The notes: generated by a model from the letters alone, not told the origin. A DNA stretch of 64,000 nucleotides from Dermatophagoides farinae (GCF_024713945.1 NC_134677.1:8640001-8704000); one strand, 5' to 3'. Numbered from the stretch's first letter, positions 12,983-26,700 are shown. A program made the numbers and translations.

Positions 12983-13828
12983 ATGACCGAAAACTTGGAA
13001 CATTTCAATGTTCAACATTTATTTCGACAATTTTTTCTTAAAAATCAATGTGTTTCCGATTCACAATTAGAATGCTGGATTAATCGTACGTATATTTTTG
13101 GATCAACTTATCAATCAATTAAAATAAATCGATTGTCAATTTATTTATTTCACAAAGGTATTCAACAAAAACTTCATAGCCCACCAATGGATAAAGAATT
13201 GGCCATTATGAATGCCAACAGAATATTTCGTCATTATGGTTTTACCATTAGAAAAGTTTTCTCTGAATCTATTGATGAAACATTCTACTATTTATTGACT
13301 AATGATATCGAAGATGTTTTGAATGCCAAATCAACATGGACACAAGCCGAAAATGCATTCTATCATCTACTACTGGATGCAATCATTCAGCCATTCCTAG
13401 AAAACGATTTTGATATTGATGATGAAGACGCTTTTAACGTGGCCAAACATCTGGCAATTGGTATGACATCGGCTAACAATTTAGCACGAAACACAACAAT
13501 AGCGATAATTTTGGGCGAGAAAATTGTTAAAAATTGGATCAATCAACATTGGTTCAAGCAGATTGATTCGGGAAACAAAATAACATTGGGTGTTCGGACA
13601 ATAGCACAGAAAAGTAGTTATTTAATTCGAAAATATGGTCTATCCGCTTGTAAATATTGTAGTCTGGTTTGTTTTCATGGCTTTTTCTGTTCCCAATGTA
13701 ATGTTTGTTGGCATGAAAAATGTTTACCAGTCAACAGCACTACTTTATTATCACCATTATTGTGTTCATCATGTGATTCACCATTGGCTGTAAATCAAAT
13801 TTTTAATAACAAAAATAATAATAATTGA
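12983..13828 (+). CDS. NSMCE1: SMC5/6 complex RING subunit NSE1 (NSMCE1) homologue
   Basis: Nse1 is the RING-like subunit of the SMC5/6 complex, pairs with a MAGE-type Nse3 and is needed for DNA repair (family knowledge). The protein has the winged-helix region followed by a C-terminal variant RING (CKYC, CSQC, CWHEKC, CSSC), as in human NSMCE1. I place one intron at 13086-13157 (GTACGT...CACAAAG). It is 72 nt long and has no stop in frame, so unspliced reading also stays open. Removing it yields LECWINRIQQKL, which matches the human EDFINNINSVL region, and a total of 257 aa against 266 in human. The ATG at 12983 is chosen because upstream codons carry no family sequence. The gene is convergent with NAA50, 81 bp away. 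Confidence 0.82.
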   Translation: MTENLEHFNVQHLFRQFFLKNQCVSDSQLECWINRTYIFGSTYQSIKINRLSIYLFHKGIQQKLHSPPMDKELAIMNANRIFRHYGFTIRKVFSESIDETFYYLLTNDIEDVLNAKSTWTQAENAFYHLLLDAIIQPFLENDFDIDDEDAFNVAKHLAIGMTSANNLARNTTIAIILGEKIVKNWINQHWFKQIDSGNKITLGVRTIAQKSSYLIRKYGLSACKYCSLVCFHGFFCSQCNVCWHEKCLPVNSTTLLSPLLCSSCDSPLAVNQIFNNKNNNN

Positions 13829-13909
13829 TTGATGATGAAAAAAATTTATTAATTTCAATCAATCCTTGTAAATTGAGATTTAACTCTAAAGAGACAGAAA
13901 AAAATAAAA

Positions 13910-14661
13910 TCAATTGGTTATTTTTTTCAAATTTTTCGACAATACATGTGCATCCGGAGGTTCGATACGTTTGTAATAATTTTTTCGTGTTTCAATAATT
14001 TCGAAACCAAATCTTTTATAAAATTCAATAGCATCTTCATTGTTAATCTGAACATGTAGAAAGATGCTATCGAAATTTGAATCTTTATTGGCAACATAAT
14101 CCAATATATGTTCGACCATTTTGGTACCGATTCCAAGCCGACGATATGATGCTAAACATCCCAATGTCATTATATACAATCTTCGTGTATTCGGTTCCGA
14201 TGTATCGACACGACAACAAACAGCACCAACCATAATATCATTGTAATAGGCTAAATTGGAAAATTGACAATTTGTTATTTTTGAAACCAAAAAAAAAAAA
14301 AAAAAAAAAAAAAACAGAAATCAAATCTCACCTAATTTAGCTAACGGGCCAGATTCCAAAACATCTTTATAGAATTTGGCATTATAGCTGACAGGGAAAA
14401 TGACCTGATTTAGGCGTCGAAGTAGTTTTATGTTATGCGGTGTAACATCACCAAGCTCAATGATACCAGGTCGTCTTTGGAACAAAAATAAAAAAAAATG
14501 ATTACCACAAACAAACACCCACACAAAGAGGTATACCTTTTTCTAATCAAACCATTCATTGCATTCGAATTGTTCTCATCGGATTTCGTTGTATCATCAT
14601 CATCATCATCATGAGACAATTCATGATTATCATTATTGGACATTGTTGTTTTGACAGTCAT
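13910..14661 (-). CDS. NAA50: N-alpha-acetyltransferase 50 (NAA50/San)
   Basis: Three exons on the minus strand (14537-14661, 14332-14474, 13910-14250) encode 202 aa. Introns are 62 and 81 nt. The protein carries a GNAT fold typical of NAA50: ELGDVTPHNIK, VIFPVSYN, VGAVCCRVD, then the acetyl-CoA loop RRLGIGTKM and the FGFEIIETRKNYYKRIEP end. NAA50 acetylates N-terminal Met and partners the NatA complex, and it is needed for sister chromatid cohesion (San in Drosophila). An N-terminal extension of roughly 30 residues, with an Asp run and Asn/Ser, precedes the conserved start. The family usually has about 169 aa. A shorter start at an internal Met (MSNN or MNGL) is possible. The gene is divergent from UFC1. 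Confidence 0.93.
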
Positions 14662-14980
14662 TTGTTGTTTGGGCAGATGAATTTAATCATTCACTATTAA
14701 TTAGAATTGATTTGAAAACAAAGAATTTACTTATTAAACATGTGAATAAATTGAAAGGCAAAACACGTCTGTTTTTTTTGTTTCGGGAGCTCTCTCTTTT
14801 TCATACACACACACACACATAAACACGCGCGCGCCTATCACAAATAAGGTGTGTGTAACAATTTTTTTTTCTCACTCAAATTTTTCGGAAAATTTCTCGA
14901 TGACGACAACACAATTTTTTTTGTTTTTCCCAAACCATCAGTGTTTATCATTGTTTTCACGATTTATCATATACTCAATC
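14662..14980. promoter_or_regulatory. Divergent promoter region, NAA50 and UFC1
   Basis: 319 bp between the two start codons, containing a CA tract and an alternating GCGCGCGC run near 14827-14834. The region has only one upstream ATG frame running into UFC1 (from about 14849), which lacks conserved residues and is treated as leader. Promoter assignment is from gene orientation, not from a recognised motif. Confidence 0.45.
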
Positions 14981-15696
14981 ATGGTAGATGCCGCAACACG
15001 TAAATCATTGACACAAATTCCTCTTCTCAAAACAAAAGCTGGACCACGAGATAAAGAATTATGGCCACAACGATTAAAAGAAGAGCTACAGTCATTGATT
15101 GAGGTTCGTTGAAAAAAAGAAAATCCTATTCTAACTGAATTCATTTTCATTTTTTTTTTCATTTCATATTTTTATTAGTATGTAAAAAAGAACAAAGAAA
15201 ACGATAATGATTGGTTTCGTCTTGAATCAAATTCTGATGGAACAAAATGGTTTGGAAAATGTTGGTACATTTATAAATTGGTCAAATATGAATTCGATAT
15301 TGAATTTGATGTACGATGAATAATCATTGATGGATATATACAATTCTTATTCTGATTACGCATTCTTTCTCGTTTTCACAAACAGATTCCTGTAACATAT
15401 CCAACTACATCGCCAGAGATTGCCTTACCAGAATTGGATGGAAAAACAGCCAAAATGTATCGTGGTGGTAAAATTTGTACCAGTGATCATTTCAAACCAT
15501 TATGGGCAAGAAATGTGGGAAAATTTGGCATAGCACATGCAATGGCTCTTGGTGTATGTTTAGTTTAACTTTTTTTTCATCAATTAATTGTTTAATCATC
15601 AAATTAATTAAATTAAATTTCCAGTTAGGTCCATGGCTAGCAGTTGAAATACCCGATCTTGTCGATAAAGGAATTGTGAAAGAAAAAAGTGGTTAA
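14981..15696 (+). CDS. UFC1: UFM1-conjugating enzyme UFC1
   Basis: Four exons (14981-15103, 15179-15310, 15386-15553, 15625-15696) give 164 aa, against 167 in human. All introns are 71-75 nt and phase 0. The E2-like protein accepts UFM1 from UBA5 and passes it on with UFL1. The catalytic Cys lies in [20 protein letters not shown] and falls at residue 116, the same number as in human UFC1. The C-terminal [15 protein letters not shown] block is intact across the third junction, which fixes the donor at 15554 rather than two bases earlier. The gene is convergent with TFIIB. A complete UFMylation E2 implies the pathway is active in this organism. Confidence 0.96.
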
Positions 15697-15893
15697 AAGA
15701 TTTTTTTTTATTTTTCCAAATAAGCCTGATTGTCGATTTGATTTTTTTTTATACAAAATGATTTTTTATATTTTTTTTGTTGTTGTTGTTGTTGAGAATA
15801 TATCAAACGAATGATGAGCGATGAATTGAAATAATATATGAATTGATTGATGAATCGACCAAAAATTCAAAGTTTTTTTTTCATTAAAAAAAA

Positions 15894-16826
15894 TCACATT
15901 TGTGGCAATTGATCGATAGGAGTGACGAATTTAAAATCCGCAGGAAATAATTTGGCAGCATCTTTGATCATTAACTTATAGGATTGCCGGATGGTAACAT
16001 CGGCCACACCAGCAATGTCGCCAATTTCTTTCTGCGATTTTTTATCCGCTGATGCCTGTGAAGCCATATAAATGGCGGCGGCAGCCACCGATATTGGACT
16101 ACGGCCGGGTACCATATCCAATTCTACAGCTTTTCGTGCAATATAAGTTGCTGCTCGTTGTACGGCATTCGATAGACCAAGATTCGAACAGAATCGTGAC
16201 ATAAAATCTCCCGTAGTAATGAGATCGACAGAAGTTTCTAAAGCTTTCAATATGAGCTTAAAACAGCGGCCAATTTCTTTTTTAGAAACATTAGAAACGG
16301 CACATATTTCTTTGAAAGTACGTGGTACACCTTCTTGTCGGCAGGCAATATAAAGACAAGCGGATGCAATAGCCTCATTACTTCTACCTTTCAATGTACG
16401 GCCATCATGAACTTGTTTGAATAGAAGATTAGCACGATCGACAATAGTTTTCGTAAGATTAATCTTATCGGACATATTGCTAATTTCTTTGAATGTATTT
16501 ACTAATGCACGATCCGAACTGCTCATCTGTTTTCGATTAAAATACTTTGGTTGGCCACTTTCATTGAATGCAGCATCCGAACTGCTTCGACCAATCATCG
16601 TTGTCAGATCGGAACCTTCCAATAATGGATTCTCTGCGGCACCAACACGAGAAGGATCAGAGGTAGCTTTATCATTGCTAAATGTACGCCATTCAGAACC
16701 AACATCAACCACACGATCACCAACAACGAGACCACATTCAGGACAAACAAGATCACCAGCTCGATAATCTTCGATTAATGCTGCATCCGGATGTGATGGA
16801 CAGGAAACTTTATTCGTTCTAGACAT
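15894..16826 (-). CDS. GTF2B: Transcription initiation factor TFIIB
   Basis: An intronless gene of 310 aa. It has the N-terminal zinc ribbon (C9, H12, C28, C31), the B-reader/linker with [10 protein letters not shown] and DPSRVG, and two cyclin-like repeats ending [23 protein letters not shown] bridges TBP-DNA and RNA polymerase II in the preinitiation complex (family knowledge). The start is the first ATG (16826). The frame is open 15 codons further up, but only from a TTG through a poly-Asn repeat, so that extension is not used. Lack of introns in an otherwise intron-containing neighbourhood is notable but the gene has no sign of being a retrocopy: no poly-A tail or direct repeats were seen. 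Confidence 0.97.
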   Translation of the reverse strand: MSRTNKVSCPSHPDAALIEDYRAGDLVCPECGLVVGDRVVDVGSEWRTFSNDKATSDPSRVGAAENPLLEGSDLTTMIGRSSSDAAFNESGQPKYFNRKQMSSSDRALVNTFKEISNMSDKINLTKTIVDRANLLFKQVHDGRTLKGRSNEAIASACLYIACRQEGVPRTFKEICAVSNVSKKEIGRCFKLILKALETSVDLITTGDFMSRFCSNLGLSNAVQRAATYIARKAVELDMVPGRSPISVAAAAIYMASQASADKKSQKEIGDIAGVADVTIRQSYKLMIKDAAKLFPADFKFVTPIDQLPQM

Positions 16827-17266
16827 TTTTTTCGCGGTGCAAGTGTTGTTGTTGTTGTTGTTGATGGCCAATTGTAAATGAAATGCAAGATGATCAAAAA
16901 AAAAAAAAAAAAAATTGTCATTTACTCAAAATATACTGCTCTATGGCCAACCAGATGATTGTTTGTGTTTATACACTGCACAGCGGTGTTGAATTTTAAT
17001 CCAACAAAACAACGTATGAACAACATGTTATGTATAAAATCAACTTTTTTAGCCATCATCATCAATACATTTAAAAACATAGGGCAAATGATTCAAAAAA
17101 AAAAAAAAAAAAATCAAATTCCACAATTACAATCAATTTGAAAGTAGAAAAAAATTTGTTTTTTTTTCAATTATTGATACAGTGCAGATTTCATGTAGAA
17201 AAAAAACACATTCATTCTAATATAAATATAACCTAACACATTTCCAAGAAGAAAAAAAAACGACAT
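16827..17266. other. Intergenic gap, TFIIB promoter side and eRF1 3' flank
   Basis: 440 bp holding two long A runs (near 16897 and 17096) and a (TTG)n tract just upstream of the TFIIB start. AATATA-like and ATAAATATA sequences near 17221 could serve eRF1 3' processing on the minus strand. No gene is seen. Confidence 0.4.
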
Positions 17267-18872
<1,606 letters not shown>

Positions 18873-19614
18873 TTTTGTTGTTGTTGTTGTTGCTCACAAT
18901 TTAATAAAATTCGATTGAATACAATGGATAGTTTGATGATGATTGACAAAGAAAAAAAAACGATGATACTTTAATACTTGATGATTGAATTGTCCAGATT
19001 ATGGAATAATAACAAATAATAAGTGACAAAATAAAATAAAATTAAAAAAAAATATTCCGGAATTTGATAATCAACCAGTCAGTATGTGTGTGTATGTGTG
19101 ATATATTGTATTACACGATGTTGTTCTTATTATGATGTGAATGGATAAGAAAAAGAAGCAAAAACACGAGACATACAAAAAAAAAAAAAAAAATGCATGC
19201 ACACCACACACCAATTTTGCAAGGCTAAAAGTTTGCAGAAACAAAAATGCCACACGGACAAAAAGTGTGTGTGTGTGTGTGTGTGTATGGTGGCGTTGTT
19301 GTATCGTGGTTTTTTTTTTTGGCTGACCAATGCTCACGCTGAAATCGGTATAAAAAAAAAAAAAAAATTCCATACGTCATTTATGAATTGTATCTTGTAG
19401 TTTTTTTTTTTTTTTTTTGGTCATATTAAATACGCCATAAATTTTTGTTTTTGTTTTCATTTCTGTTTTAATTTTTGTTTACAACAAAACTTTTTTTTTC
19501 ATATTTCAATGTCAGGTAATTTTCACTCATGTTTGTAGTATATATGTTTATTATAAAGTTTTTTTTTGTTTAAATAGCGGCAGCAGCAGCAGCAATCAGT
19601 GAACGACAATAATA
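18873..19614. other. Divergent intergenic region, eRF1 and RING paralogue 2
   Basis: 742 bp between two divergent starts. It contains long A and T runs (around 19179, 19349, 19401) and a GT tract near 19265-19287. The translations seen here are repeat artefacts. Promoters of both genes are presumed here, but no core motif is clear. Confidence 0.4.
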
Positions 19615-19980
19615 ATGGCCATTGGTTTTTATTCATCGGCCCTTGGTATAGTGGTCGGTATTGTGGCCTATTGTTGTTATTATTACTATAATACAAATAA
19701 TAATCATACGGAAAATCCACATGGCAGCCAAAGAGGTAATAACCGTAATGCTAGACAACAAAATGATAATGGTAGCCGCTCATCAACAATACCGCCAAAA
19801 CCATCGGATGTATGCATTATTTGTTCCGATCAATTAACATCACCATTAGAACAATTACCTTGTAAACATTTATTTCATCAAAAATGTTTAGCAAAATGGT
19901 TTGAATTTGATTTACGATGTCCAATTTGTCGTTATAAATTAAGTTTGGCTGAATATGAAATCTATAAAAAACGATTATGA
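19615..19980 (+). CDS. Small membrane-anchored RING-H2 protein (paralogue 2)
   Basis: Intronless, 121 aa. An N-terminal hydrophobic helix (residues about 4-25, ending in a Cys/Tyr cluster) is followed by an Asn/Arg-rich linker and a C-terminal RING-H2 finger (CIIC, PCKHLFHQKC, CPIC). It shares domain order, size and the EQLPC-HLFHQKC block with the gene at 12371-12751, which lies in the opposite orientation 7 kb away. A membrane E3 ligase role is inferred from architecture only. The start ATG at 19615 is the first in frame and sits directly before the helix. Confidence 0.8.
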   Translation: MAIGFYSSALGIVVGIVAYCCYYYYNTNNNHTENPHGSQRGNNRNARQQNDNGSRSSTIPPKPSDVCIICSDQLTSPLEQLPCKHLFHQKCLAKWFEFDLRCPICRYKLSLAEYEIYKKRL

Positions 19981-20191
19981 TGAATCGTTAGTCTCATCAT
20001 AATCATCACTTGATGTATATTTTTAGTCAATTTTTTGACGTTGATATTTGTAAAAAAAAAAATTTTTGTTTTTCTTTAAAATCAAACTTGATGCTCAACA
20101 AATGCAATATAATAAATGAATGTGTATGGCAACGCCTAAATGTTGTAAATATTAATTTTAAAAAAAATCTGAAGTAGTAGGAAACACCGAC

Positions 20192-20202
20192 ACTAGATGG
20201 CA
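20192..20202 (+). promoter_or_regulatory. CTCF-like motif 1 (ACTAGATGGCA)
   Basis: ACTAGATGGCA matches the CTCF core ASYAGRKGGCR over 11 positions, and the next base mismatches. It is intergenic, 3' of RING paralogue 2 and upstream of BCOR. Binding is unproven. Confidence 0.35.
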
Positions 20203-20953
20203 TTATTATTGCATTCAAAATGAATTTAAATTTTTTTTTTTTGAATTTTAAATTTTTGGTAATCATTCACAATCAATCAATGATGATGAAATCTATCCAT
20301 CCATCATGCCCCTTTTTGATTTGTTAAAATCACACACACAAACATACAATTGCTAGAAGACCAAAGAATCCATAGAATATTCTATTGAACATCGCCATTC
20401 TCTGTGGCCCATCACCTAAAGTGTTTAGCGAAAGGCAAATTGGTTTAAATTTATTGTGCTGTAAAAATAAAATAATAGCCATTAAAACAACAACAACAAC
20501 AACCGAAGAAGAAGAAAACAAAAAGTTTGCGGCAGCCAAAATAGCCAAACAAAAAAAAATTTTGTTATTGTCGTCGTCGTCGTCGTCACTACCTGCATCG
20601 ATTTGATCAACATGGTACCGACCCGATGCCGATGCCGATGCACAAATGTCGAACGATATGATGATTATCCATCCATCCATACAATATACAAAATTTTTCT
20701 CCTTTTTTTTAAAAAAATTGGTCGTAGTGGTGTGTTTAGTATATACAACAACAACACATATTTTAGCCGATAGATCGTAGTCGGCAAAAATAGGCTTATT
20801 CTTTTTTTTTATTAGAAAAAGGAAAAGAGAGGCCTTTCTGTATGTGATGTATATATCGTCATCGTCGTCGTCGTCGTTGTTGTTGTTGAATTTGAATTGC
20901 CTTTTTATTTTCAAAGATCCCGATACGAATATAATATTGACTTTGTTTGTTCA

Positions 20954-20979
20954 TTCGTTCGTTCGTTCGTTCGTTCGTT
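20954..20979. repeat. (TTCG)n microsatellite
   Basis: About six and a half tandem TTCG units. It lies in the repeat-rich region upstream of BCOR. Confidence 0.9.
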
Positions 20980-21879
20980 AACAGCTGCTGCTGCTGTCAT
21001 CATTTGTTTTGTGTGTATGGCAAAAAAAGAGATCTTTTCTGCTCCTGTGTGTTTACACTGTATGGGGCTATTCCAACTCAACCATCCATCCAAAATATAT
21101 ACTTGCAACCAATTCATTCATTTTTGGTTCTCTCTCTCGAACACATTTGCTATTCTTTTTCTCGTTTTTTGACGACGACGACGATCACCCGTCGTTATTG
21201 TTGTTGTTGTTGGATCGACAACCAACCAAAAACAACGATATGGTAATATCAAGAGATTTTTTTTCCTCTTTTTTTTTGGGTGAAAGCGTTGAAGTGAGAA
21301 AAAAAGTGTATACGAAACATGAAACGAAACGAAAGCCCGATATCGGATGAGTTTTAGTGTTTTGAAAAGAAAAAAGTTATGAAGCCGAATAAACGACGAA
21401 ACAACTTGTGTCTGCATCTCTCTCGGTGCTGTGTATAAACGCGTTTCGCTCCCTTTTTTTTTTGGTTATGATGATGATGATTCCCACCGCCACCACCACC
21501 ACCACCATCATCATCAATTCTCCCAATTTTGTGCATTTCTTCTTTTTCGAAACATTGTCGTCGTCGTCTTCATCTTTATCATCATCATCATCATTCGATC
21601 ACGGAATACTCGTCTGTCTGGTGGTGGTCGGCTGGTTTTTTCTTATGTTATATTTGTGATTAGTGTTTTTTTTCTGATCCTAGTTGCCGATCCTATAGCC
21701 ACCAACATACACACATAGTGAAAAGAAAAATTCTCGCTAATTATTCCGCTGTTTTGTTCTGTTCTTTTGTTCTCATATGTTTTGTGATCCAGAAAAGTCT
21801 TGTTCAAAAAAAAAAAAAATTTTTTTTGCTCATCAATTGACACTTGATCTCGTGTTTCGATTTTCTTTTTTTTTTTTTT

Positions 21880-21880
<1 letters not shown>

Positions 21881-21919
<39 letters not shown>
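21881..21919. repeat. Compound (CT)n(GT)n microsatellite
   Basis: Twelve CT units pass directly into about seven GT units after a long T run. It lies about 100 bp upstream of the putative BCOR leader donor at 22024. Confidence 0.9.
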
Positions 21920-23746
21920 GTGTTTTTGCCAATGAAAATGAAAAATAACAACGACGATGACCACGATATTTTATCATCATCTTGATCAATTATAGAAATC
22001 ATCATCATTAATTATAAAAAAGTAGTAAGTTTGGCGATTATTTTAATTTCGGTTAATATTTTTTTTTTCTCTCACAAAATCTTTTCTGATTTCATTGGTG
22101 AATTTGTTCAAGAATTTTTGATCCCACTCTAATATTTCTCTCAGTGTGTGTTTGTGTGTAGGTGGAATTTGTGGTTTTGCATTTTGTTTTTTTTTATGCA
22201 AATTAGCAGATAAATAATGTCAATAATTTTATTCCACAAGAATGAAAAAAAAGATCAAAAGGCCAAAAATATTCATAGTCAAATGAAATGAATGAATGAA
22301 TGAAAAGAAACCGGAACCTAAGACCATGATGATAATGATGACGATATTTACCAATAGAATGTGCATGAAGTTTTTTTTTCTGTTTCTGGTCCATGGAATA
22401 TAGAATCCATGTATTACAGGAAAAAAAAGAAAAGAAAAAAATATCCGTAGCCGCGCGCTTACCCGCTTTTATTATTGTCTTTGTTTGAGTATATGTCTAC
22501 ACTAATATGTGTGTGTGTGTGTGTGCATAATACGTAATTCCGTCAGCATTCAACCGATGTCCCGATCCTCTCTCTCTTTCTGGTATAATAAGTCTCTTTC
22601 TCTCACTCTATACACACACCACTCAAACACACACACACACAGTTCGCTGCACCGCGATCTCTCGTTAGTCTCGATTTTCTTTTTTTTTCTTACCAATTTT
22701 CAATGGCTTTCAAGCCCAACTAACTAACCAACCAAACCAACAAAAATAAAGCATATAACAACCAGACACACACAATTATTATCATCACGCACACACGGTT
22801 TTTTTTTCTTTCAAAATCATCCATCTTTTGATCGGAAGATTGGACCTTCGTTTTGTTCATTTCATTTTGTGTTTGTGTGTGTATAGTGAAAGGTTCACAA
22901 ATTCATGATCACCGCTGTAACAAATATCTTGTATCTTGAATTATGAAAAAATAAAAATCTTTCGGATGTTTTTGTGGTATTCAGTGGTGATGTGTTTAAC
23001 GCCAAGGCATCAAACGAGATGAATTTTTTTTTTCATTTTCCCCTCGAAAAAATAAAGTTTTTCTTTTAAAAAAACATGACCAAAAAAGTTTCGCTTCCAA
23101 AAAAAAAACTTTTTCAAGTTTTCTCAATTTGTTTTTTTCTGGTTGAGAAAGAAGCAAAAATCTACTTTATTTGAGTGTTTTTTCTCCATGTGAATTTTTC
23201 GTATTCTCGCTTTTCATGATTGTTTTTTTTTTCTTCCGAGTTTCACTGGTCAATTCATTTGTATTTGTGTGTGATTAATTGTTAATTTGAACCTTGGAAA
23301 AATAACGACAAAAACGACAACAACCAAAAGTGGATGCACTTTTCTTTTGTTCTATCTATCTATCCGGTTTTATCACAATTACACTGGTTTGATTAGATGG
23401 CTGATTAGTTTATTTTTTCGCTGTTTTTTTTTTGTTATTGTTGGGTAATTAAAATTTTTACAACATTGTTGATAATGATAATGACGGCGATAAACTCATC
23501 AAACATTAAGCAAACACACAATCAGTCAGTCAGTCAGTCAGTTATTGATATGATGAATCAAAAATGAAACAAAATCAATTCAAATGATTCACATTCACAC
23601 ACACAAACATACGCATATAGAGACATATAGTGATTGTAATCACAACTTTTGTTTTTCTTTTTTTTTTCTTTTTTTTTATTCACACAGTGCATCAAAATCA
23701 AATCACATCATTACATTGGTTCGATTGATTGAAGAAGAAACAAAAA

Positions 23747-26700
23747 ATGTATTATCCCAGTTTATTTGAACCGGTAGCCACTAATCCACCATATTCATCA
23801 TTCAATACAAGACAATTTTATGAAAAATGGATCCACTGATAACACTGCTGCTGCTGCTATAGTGCCTTCCCTTGTTCATCATCCACATGCCGATTTATGT
23901 CTATCATCGACATTGGCCACATCCGATAAGCGAACAATGACTTCTGCTTCATCATCAGCAGCAACATCTATAACGAATGGAGCGCCACTTTCATCATTTC
24001 GTTTACCAAATTTTGTTTGTCCATCATCACCATCATCAGTTCCACCATACAATAACAACAATGGACAACAACACAATTCATCAATTGCCGGTCCTTTGAT
24101 GGAAAATTCTTTGATCTTGTCATCTTATGGGCCATTATCATCATCATCGACGTCGACGACGACCTCCACACCAGCAGCAGCATCATTATCATCATCTAAC
24201 CATTTATCATCTACTGAAAATGTCTACAATTCAACTATGCAATCGAATTTAATGGAAATAACGCCTCATCACCATCACCATCATCAAGCTCATTCATATG
24301 GAATAGGATCATCATTGTCGGCACAACCACCGCCACCTCCCCCACCACTATCACCAACAGCTTATGCTTCCCATCATTATTACAGTATGAATACAGCAAG
24401 CTATAATAATAAAATACCAAATGTTTCAACAACTACGTCGACATATCCATCGACAATTACTGCTGCTACCGCTGCTGCTGCTGCTGCGGCTGTACAGAAT
24501 TTTTATCGTTCAGCTAATCAAGCAGTTCATCCAATATCTTATGGTCATCCCCACCACCACCAACACCACCAGCATCATCATCATCATGCTTCACAGACTT
24601 ATAATGAAACATTTATACCTGATTCATATCGTACCACGATTACCAGCGCCGGTTGTGATAATAATTTTTCATCATCATCGAAAACATCAATTTTTCCATC
24701 ATCAAATGAACAACAACAGAATCATTCATCATCATCATCAACATCATTTTCTGATCATTTAAAAAGATTACAAGAATCTTTTCAATCAAAATCTTTTTCT
24801 CCATTGTTGAATGATGAAATAAAATTGGAAAATCATCATTTTCATTCATTACATTCCAATATTGTTGATAATAATGATGTCAATCAATGTCAACAACAAC
24901 AACAACAACAACAACAAAAGTTGAATTTATCGAAAAAAATTGGATAAAACAATCAATGATTTTACAATTGTGAAAAATGAAACTGCCAATATTGCACAAC
25001 AATCGGCCAATGTTTGGAATCCACTAATGATCGATGATAATCAATCAATGACAACAATCGATCAACGGAAATTATCAAAATCCGATTATAATGAACATAA
25101 TCATTTTCATCACCATAATCAACAACCACAACAACAAAAAAATTCATCAGAATTATCATTTTTTAATAGCAAAATGATAGTATCATCATCATCATCATCA
25201 CCAAAAACAACAGCAACATCTTTAACCAACAACAACGATAACAATCAGACAAAAATGAAAAAAGATAAAGTAAGTTTTTTCTCCAAAAAAAATAAGTAAA
25301 GCAACAAGAATTTTTTTTTGTCTGTGTGGCATATAAATTTCGATTCTGTCATTCAAGATGGTTCCCGTTGGATTTTTTTTTTCATCACCAAACATACACA
25401 AACACACACATGTACCATTTCTTTTTCACCAAAAAAAAACTTGCCATTTTTTGTGTGATATGTGTGACAGATTGCTTGACAGATTTCGGAATATTGTTGC
25501 ATTTTGTGTGTGTATGTGTGTCTGTTCCAGTGTGCATTTTTCTCTTTATCTCGGTAGTTTTTTTTTCTTTACACTGAATGACCCCCGAATTCTGTATATT
25601 GACGGTGGTTGATGTGTGTGTGTGTGTTTATGGTATAGTGTTTCACAGGCACTATGATTCACTTGATTCACAACATTATCCCTACATTAACTATCGGAAC
25701 TTTGAGTGTTTTTGGTGTGTCGAGTGAGATATTAAATTTTTTTTTCTTCTTTTCTCCATCATTCTTGCCGATGCAAAGTTGTGGAACGATGGAACGAAAC
25801 AAGAATAATAAGAGTGAGAGTAAGAGAGAGAGAGTTTGTCGTAAAGTGTAAAAATATAATCCGGGCTGCCGTCATCATCATCATCGGGTCGTTTGTGTCG
25901 ACAAAATGTTGGTAAATGTTGTGTGTGTGTGTGTGTGTGTGTGGCTGCATTTATAATAACGGCAAATCGTTTGTTCGTTTCATTTCGTTTCATGGATCGG
26001 TCTCGCGCGCGCTCTCGTGAATTATAATGACTATACTATATGAAAGAAATAAAATCGACTCCCGATGATGAACGAAATTTGCCAACTTCACTTCCACTCT
26101 TCATACTAATCAATTGCTTTTCTCTCTTACAAAAAAAAAATCTCTCTTTCGTTCGTTTGTTCAATGGCTAGAGATCGTTTTGATCATTCAATGTAATGGG
26201 TGATTGAGTGTGTATGTGTGTGTGTGTATGTTAAGTTTTCTAATAATCACCCCTTATCAAAAATTATTATTTTTCCGATCCATTATGGGAAACAAATAAT
26301 AATATTCAGGTTTCGGGTTCAGGTTTTTATTTCACCCAATCATTGCGTGTGTGTGTGTGTTAAGTAGTTGTGTTTCAATCAATTTACTAATGATGATGAT
26401 TATGATGTTGATGATTAATTTTTCTTTTTTTTTTATTGATGAAATGATTTTGATTCGATTCGAGTAGCAAGAAAAATGGCAAAAATCGATGAAAAAGAAT
26501 GAAAAAGACAAGGATGATGATGATGATGGGAAAATAAAATCTTTCAAATCAATTGAGCATCAAGTTTATGAATACAAACAGTCAAATGTTGATAATGATG
26601 ATAAAACGACCAAGAATAAAAATGATTCATCAAATGAATCGTTGGATAATAATTGTAAAAATAAATCACGTGATCATAATAATAAAAACAACAACAATAA

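Larger units (their letters stand above)
19981..23746. other. Repeat-rich intergenic region and probable BCOR 5' leader
   Basis: About 3.8 kb without a supported gene. It contains a (TTCG)n tract (20954-20979), a compound CT-then-GT tract (21881-21919) and many T runs. A plus-strand donor AGTA/GTAAGT at 22024 and a strong acceptor (T-rich tract, CACACAG at 23681-23687) would define a 5' leader exon ending at 22023 and an untranslated intron of about 1.7 kb feeding the BCOR coding exon. This is inferred from consensus only. A CTCF-like motif lies at 20192-20202. Confidence 0.4.

Noticed and set aside
16827-16871. Fifteen-codon N-terminal extension of TFIIB
   Set aside because: It opens only from a TTG and is a poly-Asn repeat translation; the ATG at 16826 gives family-typical length.
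20330-20914. 194-codon minus-strand frame
   Set aside because: Composed of poly-Asp, poly-Val and similar translations of (GAC)n and (GTT)n repeats.
23393-23406. ATTAGATGGCTG as a further member of the motif family
   Set aside because: It shares only AGATGGC and mismatches both flanks.
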